Assembly: GCF_950023065.1 (NCBI RefSeq)
Contig: NC_088679.1
Coordinates: 53,568,001-53,632,000 of the forward strand
DNA length: 64,000 bases
DNA from: Planococcus citri
Taxonomy: Eukaryota; Arthropoda; Insecta; Hemiptera; Pseudococcidae
Direction: 5' to 3'
Below the pieces are notes generated by a model. It searched no databases, was not told where the DNA came from, and saw only the letters and a program-made list of their open reading frames with translations. Of the stretch, positions 1 to 11,745 are shown in pieces; the first letter of the stretch is position 1, and every line of letters begins with the position of its first letter. The position numbers were made by a program, and so were the translations under genes.

Positions 1-839
1 AAATTAAACACGTTGAAGTATATCTGCATAAGATACAAATTATCAAATTACTTCTTCCTTGCAATAATCCAAATGTTGGGTGTATTGAGCAAAAAAAGGA
101 ATTGGAAAGCTTTAGGTGATATGTGACCAAAACAATAATGAAATTTACACCCATGCATGTAAGTAGGCTAGGTAAGTAGGTAATTTTTTTCGTTTGTGAA
201 AGGTCTCAGTAAAAACTAAGTTATATCAAAGTCATAAAATTATCATCATATCATACAGCAACAGCATTCGAGAAATGTGACACGAAACACGAGTTTCAAA
301 TTTTAAAGCTTAGCTTTCTGTTTTTAGATTTCAAAATTCTTTAAAATATCGGGTTTTTGCTGCTTCATCAACCTTCAGCTTTTAGCTGGCTTCCAATCGC
401 CGCACACAATTTTAATTTTTTTTACACCATTTTTTATGACATAAAAATTTTAAAATATTGCGGTCGAATTCAAAATTTCAATCACCAAAATTGAAAACCA
501 AGTGAAATAACAAACTGACAGTTGGATTTTAAAAACCCAGAGGAAAGGAAAGCTTTTGGGCGGTTTGTGGCTTTCAAATTAAAAATTAGTTTTCTTGTAG
601 CTTCTAAAACTTCTGGAAATACCATTTTTTTTTTGGCTTTCAGCTGGCTTCCGGTCTCTGCTTCAAATTAGATCTGCTGATTGAGTTGATTAGGTAAGGG
701 CACTATATTTTGTGACCCATCAGATTCAATTATTCATTTCTTCTTGGTAAATTAGATAGTTGGTATAAAATTAATGAGGGTCGAAGTTTTACACTTTAGA
801 TAAATAATTATTCAAGTCATTATTGGGTTATTCTTTCAA
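1..839. other. Unannotated AT-rich stretch
   Basis: I see no open frame, RNA gene or clear repeat boundary here. The DNA is rich in A and T runs. The last part (about 670-839) contains phrases resembling the tandem units that follow, such as a 'gattgagttgatta' stretch, so a degenerate edge of that array may begin here. Confidence 0.6.
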
Positions 840-1910
840 GCCATCCTTAAGTTTATTGGTTTTGTGATTGCTTATCAGGTCACTGTCCATTCTCTACCTA
901 CCTATTTCTTTTTATCCGACCCAAAGGACCACAGAAAAATGCCTTCATTAGTCTTGTTCAAGTTATCATTGAGTTGATTGATTTTGAAATCTCTCAGTAA
1001 GTCTATTTCCATTGTTTATATCATTTTATCCGGCTCGAAGGACCATAAAAACATGTCATAATTGGTTTCATTCCAATTATCATCAAGTTGATCGATGTAG
1101 TGATTACTTGGCAAGTCAACTTCCATTATTTATAGGTACCAGAGCTGAAAACGGTTACGCTACCCGCTTATCGGTGTCTGGTTAAAATACCTGTCTAACC
1201 CGCTATAGTAGCTGGCAGAGCTGAAAACTGTCACGCTACCCGCTTATCGGTATCTGGTTAAAATACCGGTCTAACCACCTAGTAGCAGGTATCGAGTTGA
1301 TTCAGGTACAGATAGTAGCGTATAGCGAGCACAACCCGATCGTTTTCGCACTTAGTCTGCGCACGCACCCCAAAACTTGATAATGCTTAAGTGGGAGGAG
1401 TATGCTTCGATACCTGTCGTTTGTATGCGTGATTGACGTTTGACAGTGATTGATGGCAATGATGACGTCATGCTGGTACACCCGCTACGCATACAACATG
1501 CTACCAGATACAATGTGAACTGGTATGAAATTTTTTCAACTCGCTACCAGTTACTTGCGAACAGCGGGAATTTACGGTACGGGTACAGTAGTTACTCGCT
1601 GTTAGCTAGTACCATTTTCAGCTCTAATAGGTACATATACTTTTACCCGGCTCGAAGGACCATGAAAAAAAAATGTCATCAGTCATTTGGATTCATATTA
1701 CTTTAATTTGCATCATCATCGAGTTTGGTAATTTTGTGATCGCTTGATAGGCGATCTTCGATCAATCATATATCTTATCCGGCTCGAAGGACCAAGAAAA
1801 TATGATGTCATGAGGTTCATCTGGCTATTCATGTTATTGTTTGTTAGTTTTGTGATTCGTTGGAAGGTCATTCATGTCTGATTATTTACATACCTACCAG
1901 CTTATCAGGC
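840..1910. repeat. Tandem array of ~114-131 bp units
   Basis: The phrase 'tatccggctcgaaggacca', or a close variant, recurs near 916, 1030, 1648, 1779 and (decayed) 1904. Each copy is followed by an A-rich tract, 'atgtcat', and then a 'gttgatt...tttgtgatt' stretch. Subtracting the MITE inserted at 1140-1626 and its 8-bp target duplication gives spacings of roughly 114, 123, 131 and 126 bp. About five diverged units are visible, with no coding potential. The array predates the MITE because the insertion splits one unit. Confidence 0.75.
1140..1626 (+). mobile_element. hAT-type MITE, copy 1
   Basis: This 487-bp non-autonomous DNA transposon begins CAGAGCTGAAAA and ends TTTTCAGCTCTA. It is flanked by a perfect 8-bp direct repeat, ATAGGTAC, at 1132-1139 and 1627-1634. 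An 8-bp target duplication with short TIRs of this form is characteristic of the hAT superfamily, so that assignment is by family rule and not by a transposase. The first 76 bp are tandemly duplicated: the TIR motif recurs at 1216, followed by the same 'gctacccgcttatcgg' sequence. That partly explains why it is longer than the inverted copy at 50010-50421. It contains the palindrome TGACGTCA at 1463-1470. No transposase frame is present. Confidence 0.88.
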
Positions 1911-2067
1911 TCAAAAAAAAATATTGAAAAATCTGTAATTTTCCAACAAAAAAAAATAAAATAAAAAAAAATAAAAAAGGTTTAATACCTGCGTTTTTAA
2001 AAATAAACCATAGGTGTAATTGTTAATTATCTATGTGATTAAAATTTCACTCATCTTTTAAAAAATG

Positions 2068-2116
2068 ATCTTAGTCTTTTCACCTTTTTGTCTTTTTGTC
2101 TTTCCGTCTTTACTTT
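2068..2116. repeat. Short 'gtcttt' simple array
   Basis: Irregular repeats of 'gtctttttgtctttccgtct' type occupy about 45 bp. In reverse complement they read as 'aaagacggaaagac', the same simple pattern found at greater length at 60976-61130 inside a TIR element. They may share a source, or the pattern may simply be slippage-prone. Confidence 0.5.
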
Positions 2117-2149
2117 CTGGCCACAATCAAACAATCCCAGTTGAAAACA

Positions 2150-2520
2150 CCTGTGGTTGAGTCAGACACTGTTTCAATCAGTGGGTGTGTTCAGACCCAA
2201 GTTGGGACCAGTGTTTGAAACAGACACTGCTTCAGTCAGTGGGTGTGTTCAGACTCAAGATGGGACCAGTATTTGAAACAGACGCTATTTCAATCAGTGG
2301 GTGTGTTCAGACCCAAGTTAGGACCAGTGTTTGAAACAGGCACCATTTCATTCGGTGGGTGTTTTCAAACCCAAGTAAGGACCTGAGGTTGAGACAAACG
2401 CAGTTTTGAATGAGTGGGCGTTTTCAGACCCGAGTGAGGACCTGTGTTTTGTTCACACCCAAGTTAGATTTTAGTCAGTGAGTGTTTTCAAACCCAAGGG
2501 CAAGTAAGGACCTGTGGTTG
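2150..2520. repeat. 58-bp minisatellite (dimeric)
   Basis: 'ggaccagtgtttgaaacag' recurs with a 58-bp period (2207, 2265, 2323) and then decays towards 2520. Each 58-bp unit has two halves that both begin near CAGTG. One half carries 'acagacactg' and the other carries 'gtgttcagacccaag'. The same two half-units, in diverged form, make up the 29-bp-based array at 17455-20570, so both arrays appear to descend from one dimeric ancestor. No stable open frame runs through it. Confidence 0.8.
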
Positions 2521-5156
2521 AGACAGATTTTCAAGGAAAAGTTTTTCATATTGACACAGCTTGCAAATTTGAAAATGGAATAGATCGCGATACGAATCCT
2601 CAGACTTGTAGATACTACACTCAGTTCACACAATATGAAAAATGAAAGTGTGCTCAATTTACGTTTTCATCTCCACAAATCAGACATTATTGAGGAAAAC
2701 CTCATGAGGAAGTAAAATACTATTGAATGTGGGTACCATACCTATGATTTATTTTAGAGAAAAAAATCTGTAACAGTAAAGGGATTACTTAACCCAGCCT
2801 ACCCTTGTAAAATCGGGTCAGTATTCATCAACGACTGTATTGAAAGAATTGGAACACAAAGTTTCGTGTGGTGCGATATAAATATACATTTTTTGTTGGG
2901 AATTTCGTTTAAATATACACGCATAGCTAAACTTCGTTATCAGTTGGGTAAAATTTTGCGCAGTTCGATACCTCGAAATGGTGGATTTTTATTCGCGAAG
3001 AATTGCCTGTAATAGGAGCCTTTTTTAATATTAGTATTCAACGTTAGTTTTTCACTACACTCTAGTCGTGCGTTTTGCTTAGCTGGTTTCTTTTTATATC
3101 TGCGATCTTCGAAAACATACGTATACTTCGATTCATCCTCATCCTCACCGCCGCCGATCGCCGGTGTCTTGTCTATTTACGAAGAATACATATAAGGATA
3201 TAGGTAATACGGATACAGAACGGAGAAAAAAAATATTCGTTACGTTATATTTTACACGTACACGTACATAACGTTACGCTTGTATCTATATAGGATGAGA
3301 AATTGTCGCCGAATATTCTGTCCAAGTAGCTGATTACGAATTCAGATTTGAAATTGATATTTTATCCGTCGTTTTTTGAAGAAATGAAAAAAGATATCGT
3401 ATACTCTCTCGCTCGCCGTGGCTGATTTTTTGTGTTGCGAGTTCTCTTCTAGCTATAACGTAATCTTGGTCCACGTTTCTCGTTGATGAGATTGAATAGC
3501 GCGAAACACGCGGTTTCTAAAAGCAGTATGAGGGAGATCGTGGGTGTGAGGATATATATGCGTAGAGTCGTTTCGCGGATTTTTGATAAATTGGCGTCGT
3601 CGTTTCGTTATATACGTACTAGGGATGATTTTGATGAGGGAATTTTCCTTCTTGACGGATACAAGATGAAAAATATAATACTCTTGATGATTTTGTGCGA
3701 GCACGTCGCGTCATCGTCTTCGTCTTCGTCGTCGTCGTCGCCGAGGTTAATTGAGAACATCCCTGCCCGCAGGCGAAAGGCAGGGGAGGAGGGTTCGTAC
3801 GTCGAGATTCGTGAAAATCCTTATGTACACGGTCAAACATTTTAATCACTGAAGCATTGCTAGTTTAAACTATATGGACGAAATAGCCGGGAATTATTTG
3901 TGGCACTTTCTTGAGAGTTGCCCTTCCGTTGTTTTCTTAACTATGTAGACGCGCCATCGCCATCGCCACACCGTGCTGCTCGCGTATACACAAGATGAAA
4001 TAAACTAGATGAAACAAAGGTCCTCTAGTGGAAAGGTAAAGACCACTTTGTAACTTTTATTAAGGCCAGACTTGAGCATTGTGTAATAAATTTCACGACT
4101 ATAATTTCTGTTTACTCGTCCGTGTTCTTTCGCGTGTAATTACTACGTGTATCTGTGAAGCGCTGCAAAAACCAAACCAGCCTATAAACTAATAGATTAC
4201 GGGACTTGATTAAACTTCCGCCTAAAACTTGCTACTTACAAATTAGACGTCTGATGTTCATGCCCGTCGTACAACGCTTGTAATTTGACCTATTTTGAAT
4301 TTTCTTTTTGTCGTGATTTTGTTCAGAAATCGAGATTTGACGTAGCAACGTTTTCGTTATACCTTCGTGAAAGTGAGTGACTATGATGTGAAGGATGATT
4401 GGGTTCATCCCAACTTGCAAACTTTGCTTTTTAAATTTTATCCTTGGGCAGAATTTCAAATTACGATACTTTTTTCTCTCAAAAATCTAATTGCGGCTTC
4501 TTCAACTTGTAAGTTTGTCAAAAACTCATCGAATCGAGTTTTGCTTATTTTTCGGTGTACATACCACTCACCCAAATAGTCGCAAATTCATTTCTACTTT
4601 TCTTTTCTTCGAACTGTGTTGCTCCTTCAATTTTTATAATGAACATCACGCCCATCTTGAGTTGTTTTGTTACTTACAAAATTGTACAAATATAGATACA
4701 ATATGCCACGGCGAGTTTTGACGTATTTACGGCATACTGGTTATGCAATTTTATTAACTCCAATACATTGATAGGTATAACAAGAAGAAGCAGGCTGATC
4801 TGCGGATTGTTTAGGTCTTCAATTTGATCTAAATTGGGAAGTTCACTCCTATCTAATTCAGAGTCCAGTTGAAAATGTGCGATTGATGCTGGGTTGAAAT
4901 CTCCGAAATTTTTTTTATGGCACTGCTAGTGCTACACCTATGGTGGGGGAGAAGGTTGAGTCATTATACTATTCCGAAGTACCGGATTTGTTAAGTAAAA
5001 AAAAAAGAAAAAGAAAACGTCGCTTCATTTGCGAGTGGGTAGCTTCGTTTGTGAGTTGGTCATTATTTCAGAAAAAAATAAGATTATGTACGAGGTTGGC
5101 CTACTCGTAAAGGGTATTCCCAGGTAAAAAAAGATGCAATGTCCCTGTCCTCGGAT
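2521..5156. other. Unannotated stretch, partly CpG-containing
   Basis: This sequence is of higher complexity than its neighbours, with CpG-rich patches at 3120-3180, 3400-3480 and 3700-3800. A 120-codon frame (3483-3845, +) contains a ten-serine run made by an imperfect (TCG/TCT)n microsatellite near 3712-3742. An internal Met at its residue 62 is followed by a short hydrophobic stretch that could look like a signal peptide. The frame has no recognisable domain, and I do not call it a gene. The CpG patches could be regulatory, but nothing visible proves it. Confidence 0.45.
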
Positions 5157-5290
5157 TTTTGAAGATCCTTGGATCAAAAGCTGATGTCAATTCTGAGTTT
5201 GAGTCTTTGAAAATCTTTGAATCAAAAACGTATGTCAAATTCTGAATTTGAGCTTTTGAAAATTTTCGGTTCAAAAATTATTGTGAAGCA
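5157..5290. repeat. Three-copy ~49-bp tandem repeat
   Basis: Segments starting near 5159, 5207 and 5256 share the pattern 'ttgaaaatctttgaatcaaaa' (or variants) followed by 'tgtcaattctgagtttgag'. The third copy is truncated. Period is 48-49 bp. It is noncoding. Confidence 0.65.
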
Positions 5291-5747
5291 TTGTTGGGCG
5301 CCTTTTTAAAAAATTTTGCAGTCAAAAAAATTTCCTCCACCCCACTCCTTTGCAAATAATGGCTAAAAACGTGTTTTTCGAAGAAAAAATCATATTTCAA
5401 AGAGTTTTGAATAAAAAATGTTGAATTCACTCGAAATATGTATACTGAGGAAACATGAGTCTAGCAACGTGAATTTTTTCAAAAATTTTTGGTCCCTCAG
5501 GGGGGAGATATTGGCAAAAGAAATTTTGAAACCGCCGTATCTCTGAACCTAATTCTGGTACACAAAAATTTTTTTATTTCAAATTAGTATATCTGCACAG
5601 TGCACAAGTACTGTAATTGGCATTTTCTTCAAATTTTTTCTCTGCGTGGGTCATCTTCAAAAACTCATAAAACACTCTAAAATGTGTTTTTTGTGTCACA
5701 GCACCACCTACTGCCAGTGAAATAGTTCTGAAATTTTGCAGAAAGGA

Positions 5748-6115
5748 TATAAAAAGCAGAGTAACTGCAGCAGGAATGAGATTCATGTGAGCCACGGCAT
5801 GATATACAAAACGTGATAGGAAAAGGCATGAAGACATCCTGAACGAGTTTGGGAGCAGAGCCAATCATCGGACGGGTGAAAGATTACAGAATGAAATGGC
5901 AAAAACACATTGATAGAATGCCTGACAAACAGTCCCCTCAAAAAGTCAAGGAATACCTACACTGCAACTGGCAGGAGGAGCAGAGGAAGACCAAAGAAAA
6001 AACTTGATGACACATTGGCGAGCAATTCTTTTACAGTTTCCTAGACAGGCTGAACAGCTCACCAGGTCAAAGTTCAATGATGATGACAAAATTCATTCAA
6101 TGAATAAATATTGAG
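5748..6115 (+). pseudogene. LINE reverse-transcriptase 3' end, decayed
   Basis: Three-frame reading recovers a broken C-terminal part of a non-LTR retrotransposon reverse-transcriptase polyprotein. In order, the recognisable pieces are AAGMRF, then YTKRDRKRHEDILNEF, then after a frameshift RVKDYRMKWQKHIDRMPD, then after another shift GRRSRGRPKKKLDD. These match the family pattern of an 'aaemrfLrr...trrDrirnedi' block, a 'W.gHi.Rm.d.r.pkk' block and the classic 'GrR.rGRPkkrW.Dd' block of jockey/R1/CR1-like LINEs. In-frame stops follow the first piece. The tail has 'caaagttcaatgatgatgac' and ends in an A/T-rich segment, as LINE 3' ends do. It is an old, non-functional insertion. The exact clade cannot be decided by eye. 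Confidence 0.75.
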
Positions 6116-9100
6116 AAAATTTCAATTTCAATCCTTCCCTTCCAAAAAAATCTAAAGAGAAAAACTTGTTTTGTATATTGAAAAAAAGTTAATTAATCTC
6201 AAATTTTAAAGGTGCTATACAACCAGGCTATAGGTAGGAGCATCAAAAACAAAAACTGCAGCTCATCATCCATCTCAATTTCCGTCTCTCTTCGAAGTTT
6301 TGTCCTAGATCGTTCCTATGTTACCTAGTCGGAGCATTCAAAATTTAGATCATCAGTTGAATCGTCAATTTTGACTTGACTTGAAAAACTCTAATAATTT
6401 CTTACTGTGTAGATAAATCTAAAAATTCGAGTTAAAATGACGATTTTATCTACCAGATAATGGTAACCAGCTTTCTTAAAAGTTACAGTCGAGATACGAC
6501 GTGTTGTACTCTTGGAATTTGGAGAGAACAAAAATGGAAATTAAACTCATAAAATTCAGAGCAAAATGGTACATTGTTTAGTACGAGTATCGTCTCTGTA
6601 GGTGTAGGTATTATACGAAGTCATCGTGAAATATTTAGTGCAGTTTTGCAATGAAAACTTCACCTTGGAAAATGTACATACATATCAAGATTCAAAACCA
6701 TACTGCGGCGTGTATAATAATGCTATGGAATGGTTACGCCGTCAGAAATACGAAGAAATGAAGTGAAAAATGAAAATAAAAATTGAAAAATGAAAACATT
6801 ACCAGCTAGCTATAGCGAAGTACTAAAAAAAAGTTTTCCAATCAAGGATTTATCCTGAATTTGACTTGGCACGAGTTCAAAATGAGATTTAATTTATGCG
6901 ATATTAATTTTTTTTCGCTTTCGCTCTTTTGCTTTGTTTCGACGAAGTTATGATTGGTATGGCGCAAACGATGAAGAGAGGAACGAGGTGTAATCGGGTA
7001 GGTAATTTCGAGCAATTGTTACAGGCATGGTTGGAATATTGTATTGCGTGAAAACACTCGAGACCTTCTAGTCGTGTATTTTTTACCATACTTGGTTTTA
7101 AATTTTGAATCGAAAATTATTTCGTGCTCAGTCCATAAAATGGTCTAGACGAAATATAGCACGTAAGAAAATGATAGGTCTGCGTAATACGAGGCTTCAT
7201 TTCAAATTCTCGCCAAATTAGTTCTCGCCGCGCGCGTCGACTATGTAAAATATGAAAGAGAAAAAAACACGTGAGATTTTCATATTTTACGAAGGATTTA
7301 AGGAGTGATTTTTTTTTCTCTTCATTAAATAGAGACAGAGACGAATAGATGATACTTAAGATATTCGTTGGTACATGGTAGTAGGTAGGTACGTGTAACG
7401 AAGGCGAAAGTACGCCGTCGTAAAAAAATTTTCGTAATGACGAATCTCGCCTCTAACAACGTGTTTAACGCTTTAAAAAATTTCTTTCGCCGTTATAACG
7501 AACTTTTGAGAAAGTTGAACGACTGAAAGCACGACGTACGATTGCCTAATTACTCGACTTCAAAAGGCCTACTTGGCAGGCAAAATAACTCGCGGCTGTG
7601 TCCCTATAGCTTGTTACCGAGGCACTTGTGGTCAAATTATCTGTTCTGCGGCGCGAATGGTCTAGTTTTCAAGTTTGCTCGTGTTATTATCATTTTTATG
7701 TATCTTGTTCGCGATGTATTTTTTTTCTCATTTTTATTTTCATCTTCATTTTATTCTTTTTTTCCATAAATATTACGAATTGTGGAGAGAGTCGGTGATG
7801 AGCGAATCGTGCACAAGTATCCGTTAAAATATGGAGAGCCACGTTATGCTTTTAACGTCTTCTTATAATCGACCAATCTTCAAACAAAAATAAAGAGAAA
7901 CACTCTTAAAGGTAACGATCGTCGCTAATTTTTCAAACTCGTTGGAAAAAGACCTATTACTGGGGGATTTTTCTTGTCTCGAGGTCTTGATAATTTTAAT
8001 TAAAAACAGCTCCAGAAAGAAGTTTCTTTATCCGGATTTATTACTTTTTTGAAAGATTGTTGCTCGGTTTTATGATTGATTGTGTTTCATTTAAAAAAAT
8101 TAGCTCGAGATTTTTTCATCGCAGTTTGTTTCTCGTTGTTGTTGATGTTTTTGAAGAAAAATGAAGTTGAAATGAATTTTTGACCACAAGGTGTTGGAAT
8201 TACCTACTTTGCAAAAAGAGCAAAATTTCATTGAGTACGAGTTCAGTTGAGATTGGTCTTTGGGAATAAAATGACTTCGTACACGTTTTTATTGATTTTT
8301 TATATGCATACGTTTTTTGGTATGCACCATGTACTCGTAGATTTGAATATTTTGTTTGCAACATATTTTACGAATAATTTTACTATGTAAAATATCGACG
8401 AAAAATTTCACAGTCTTCTTTCTCCTGCGTATATATACTTACTACGTATGCATACTATCGACGAAATCAACTTCTTTTTTATTCGTAAATGATACGAGAA
8501 CAAGACTAACTTTGTAAAATGAAATTACAAAATGTAAAACGAACGTGTATAAAAGATATATCGTGAGCGAGTTTTATCAAAACTTTAAAAGTTTATTTTA
8601 AATGCATTAAGTCCGGTGATTTACGATCGGCGAAGTCTTTGTGTGATGCTTTGCCAGCTTGTATAGGTCTTCCTTTTTCTTTTCCTCTGCTTTTTTTTTT
8701 CTTCGCCAATGAAATATTTGAAAAATTAAGATAAATTTAGGAAACGCGTTGTCGATTAAATTTGGCTACGCGGCCTATCGCAAAGTTATTGTAAACTTTG
8801 TTTCGATAACGACGACCGACAAAACCTACGCAGTTTATTTTTGATTTTGGAAATTTTCAAGGTACCTATCCGAGAAACGCGTCGGACGTTTAAAGACCCG
8901 TATAAAAGGCTCGAAAGTTGGTGGCTTGAAATTAGGAAACATTCGATGTATCGGAGGCGGAAACTTGATATTATTATTTTATCGAGTTTTAAACTTGTGA
9001 CAATCAATGATTGTACGTTGAAGTGCTGATTATTTCAGATATCAACTCGAATTCATTTTGGTTTCGAATTTGGAGTTTTATTATTTGGCTGTTTTTTAGT

Positions 9101-10020
9101 CGAGATTTTTCAGCGTTGATTTGTTTTTACAAAATGGTGCAGCTATGCGATCCATTTAACCTACCCCTTGTATCTTATACTCGTAGCATTCGCTAGAACG
9201 TGCTTATTAATTCGGTGTACTTACATGATCATTTTTTCGATCACGTTCCCATAAGTGAGAGAAGTCAGAATTCGTTTTGAAAAATAATAGAAAAAAATTG
9301 AAATTCAATAATTCCAATTATTGAAAAACTTTTTAAAAATTCAAAATATTTTAAAATTTATCAGTCAACGTAGCCACCTAGATCTATTTACCTAATTTCA
9401 CTTTAAACTTCATTTATTTATTTTGAAAAAGTTCGAGCGCCTCCTACATATTTTGAGTACAGACAAGCACTCAAGTTCTATTAAATTGGTTGCATTTATT
9501 TTATCTAAATTTAGAATAGAAAGTGCTCAACTTTTTTGAAAATTTCAAAATCCAAAATTTGAAGTGCTTTTAAATTTTTAAAATGTTCCAGCATTTTTAA
9601 TTTGAATGATCTACCTATACTCGTACACGAAAAGTCATATTCATCTGAAGTTGGATTGGAGGTGCTACAGAATTTTGAAAATTTGAATCAATCTTAGCTC
9701 CTTAAATTTTGATGAAAAGTTAAAATTGAAAAAAAAAACATTTTAAAATCTTTTTTCAAAACTCTACAACATGGTGCAATTAGATACAGTTTATCTCAAA
9801 TACACATTTGATGAATTGTACATTATAGTTATCTAATCTCAAAGATTCCGCACAAAACAACACATGAATTTGCTCTTTTGAGTTTTAGGGTCGGTAACCC
9901 AACTTACACTTATGTAGTTCGAGTTGCGCCCACCAGACAAAATACTGACCCAGTCTCGGAGCACCCCCTTAGGTATAATTAGGTAGTCTTGCACTTTAAA
10001 ATAAGAGCTATACGTATAAA
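6116..10020. other. Unannotated AT-rich stretch
   Basis: No exon, RNA gene or bounded repeat is evident. There are scattered short frames on both strands, homopolymer runs, and GTAGGTA/TACCTAC motifs near 6600 and 7380. A CpG-containing patch at 7200-7250 is the only compositional change. Confidence 0.55.
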
Positions 10021-10040
10021 CGAATTTTTAATTTATTAAT

Positions 10041-10080
10041 CGATGATTTATTTTGTTTATTTGTTGCAGGTGAGTGCAAA
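10041..10080 (+). promoter_or_regulatory. Recursive-splice-like site (AG|GT)
   Basis: A T-rich tract (about 10046-10066) ends in CAG at 10069 and is followed immediately by GTGAGT (10070-10075). A 3' splice site thus abuts a 5' splice site with no exon between them. A TTAATC branch-like motif lies about 30 nt upstream of the AG. In insects this architecture marks ratchet points that remove long introns in steps. A similar site occurs at 27492/27493 on the same strand. Alternatives are a chance juxtaposition, or splice signals carried by a dispersed repeat. Confidence 0.4.
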
Positions 10081-11138
10081 TTTTTGTCATGGCTGCAGAT
10101 GAACTGTACGAAGAATGAAAGAAGATGATGTTAATGAGTAGGGCTAAGAATTTTATGATAATGCATTTTTTTTTGGTGTAAATGCTTTAAAATGCTTATT
10201 TTGGGCCAAAAAGGCAGAAATTTTGCTTATTTTGTGCTTTTTTTCGTCGCTAGCACTTTTTTGGGTAAAAAATTGGTAAAATTGAAGCAATTAGTTCCAA
10301 AAATACAAAAATTTATCAACTTCCTTTTTGCACATTTTTGAAAAAAAAAAAACTTAATGAAAAGATTATTTCGAAAAAACAAGGGAGGAAAAACTGAAAA
10401 ATAACTATTTCACTTTTTATTTTTCAATTTTCAGTTTTATTTATTAATTTTTTTTAATTCTTAGCTTCAGTTTTAGTATCAGTTTTTCTCCTTTTTTTTC
10501 AGTTTCTTCTGTTAGTTCATTTTGGATCAAGTTGTGCATATACCTATTTGAGGGAGGTATCTTACTTGGTTTGAAAAAACCTTCATTTTGATATGTAATA
10601 TGGTAGGATTTAATAGCACATATTTTTGATTTTTTTCTACATTTTTATTGCTTTTTTATAACGCTTAAAACGTGTTTGATAGCGCATTTTTCAACTTGTG
10701 AGTTACCTACATTCTCACTTTCGTCTTATTTTTAAATATTTTAGGTAAATTGTATTTCCCCTATCCCAATTTGAAAATCTCTAAAAAGTGATGAAATACA
10801 GTAGTTGACACGAGTAAAATTGAACAAAGTTTATCGAAAATTACATTATAAACGAAGTTAAACTTGTTAAGATGACATAAAAACAGTTGAAAACGAGTAA
10901 AAATTCATGGAATATCTCAGGATTTGAGAAAAATTTCGTGAAAATTAAGTATTGTATTAAAAAAAATTATTAGAAAAATTGACCAAATGTCATCAAAGTG
11001 GCATGAAATTTGGTAAAAATTACATGAAGTATCACAAAAACTGCAAAATGAGCATGAAAATTACTAAAAATTGCAAAAAATTCATGAACTTTGTAAATTT
11101 GAGGTACTGGTACCCAACAATTGATTTTGATTGAAATA
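10081..11138. other. AT-rich stretch with cryptic repetition
   Basis: There are many short related phrases such as 'catgaaatttggtaaaaatt' and 'atcacaaaaactgc'. Similar text occurs at 29480-29760, which suggests a decayed dispersed repeat or shared cryptic simplicity. No gene is visible. Confidence 0.45.
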
Positions 11139-11745
11139 TCATATAAAGTGAGTAAAGTATCTCAAAATTTGAAAAAAAAATGTAAGTAGCAAAAGTCCAA
11201 AATGATGCTGTTGTCTAATGAAGAGAACGAGAAAGAAAAAAGCCGTCATCTCCCCTCTAGGGGTACTTTTGGAGCTATTTGTACATTTATTTTTTGAGTA
11301 ACTGTCAACTCTAAATGAAGATCTCTGCTGAATTTGGTCTTCCTTCTTCTTCTTCTCGTGTCCAGGACATTCGGATCTCTTTAAATTCTCCCCTTCCATC
11401 TTTGTACCAGGTCTTCTGTGCGTTTGTTCATTTCTCCACACAGCTCCTCTCTAGTGTATGCAGTGCCTGTGCCACATACGAGGAGGTGGTCGTCATTCTG
11501 TCTTTATTCGCAATCTACATAGACACTTCACATCATCCTGAATGCCCCATCTAGTAAGGTTTACTGCTGTCTGGGCTCATCCAGCTCGGATCCGGTTCAG
11601 TGTTAGCCACTCTACATACGGCAGTTCGTGTCCATTTGGCAGGTTCTCGTCACATGTGGCCTGTTCCAGATCCGACCATTTTCTCTCTCCCCTCCACTGG
11701 ATCCATTTTCATTACATGGGTCGCTCCTTCATTTGGTGAAAATCC
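11139..11745 (-). pseudogene. LINE C-terminal relic, minus strand
   Basis: The segment is visibly less AT-rich than its surroundings. Reverse-strand translation gives a conserved-looking block containing LPYVEWLTLNRIRAG, a stop, then AQTAVNLTRWGIQDD and a Cys-containing CLCR. This fits the 'eW..LNRlRtGvGrt..nl.rWG....pkC.CG' region at the C-terminus of many insect LINE reverse-transcriptase polyproteins. Downstream, a 100-codon frame (11139-11441) continues with a basic, RT-tail-like sequence. Two internal stops and the loss of the expected second Cys-containing block show that it is dead. It lies opposite in orientation to the relic at 5.7-6.1 kb. The subfamily is undetermined. Confidence 0.68.
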
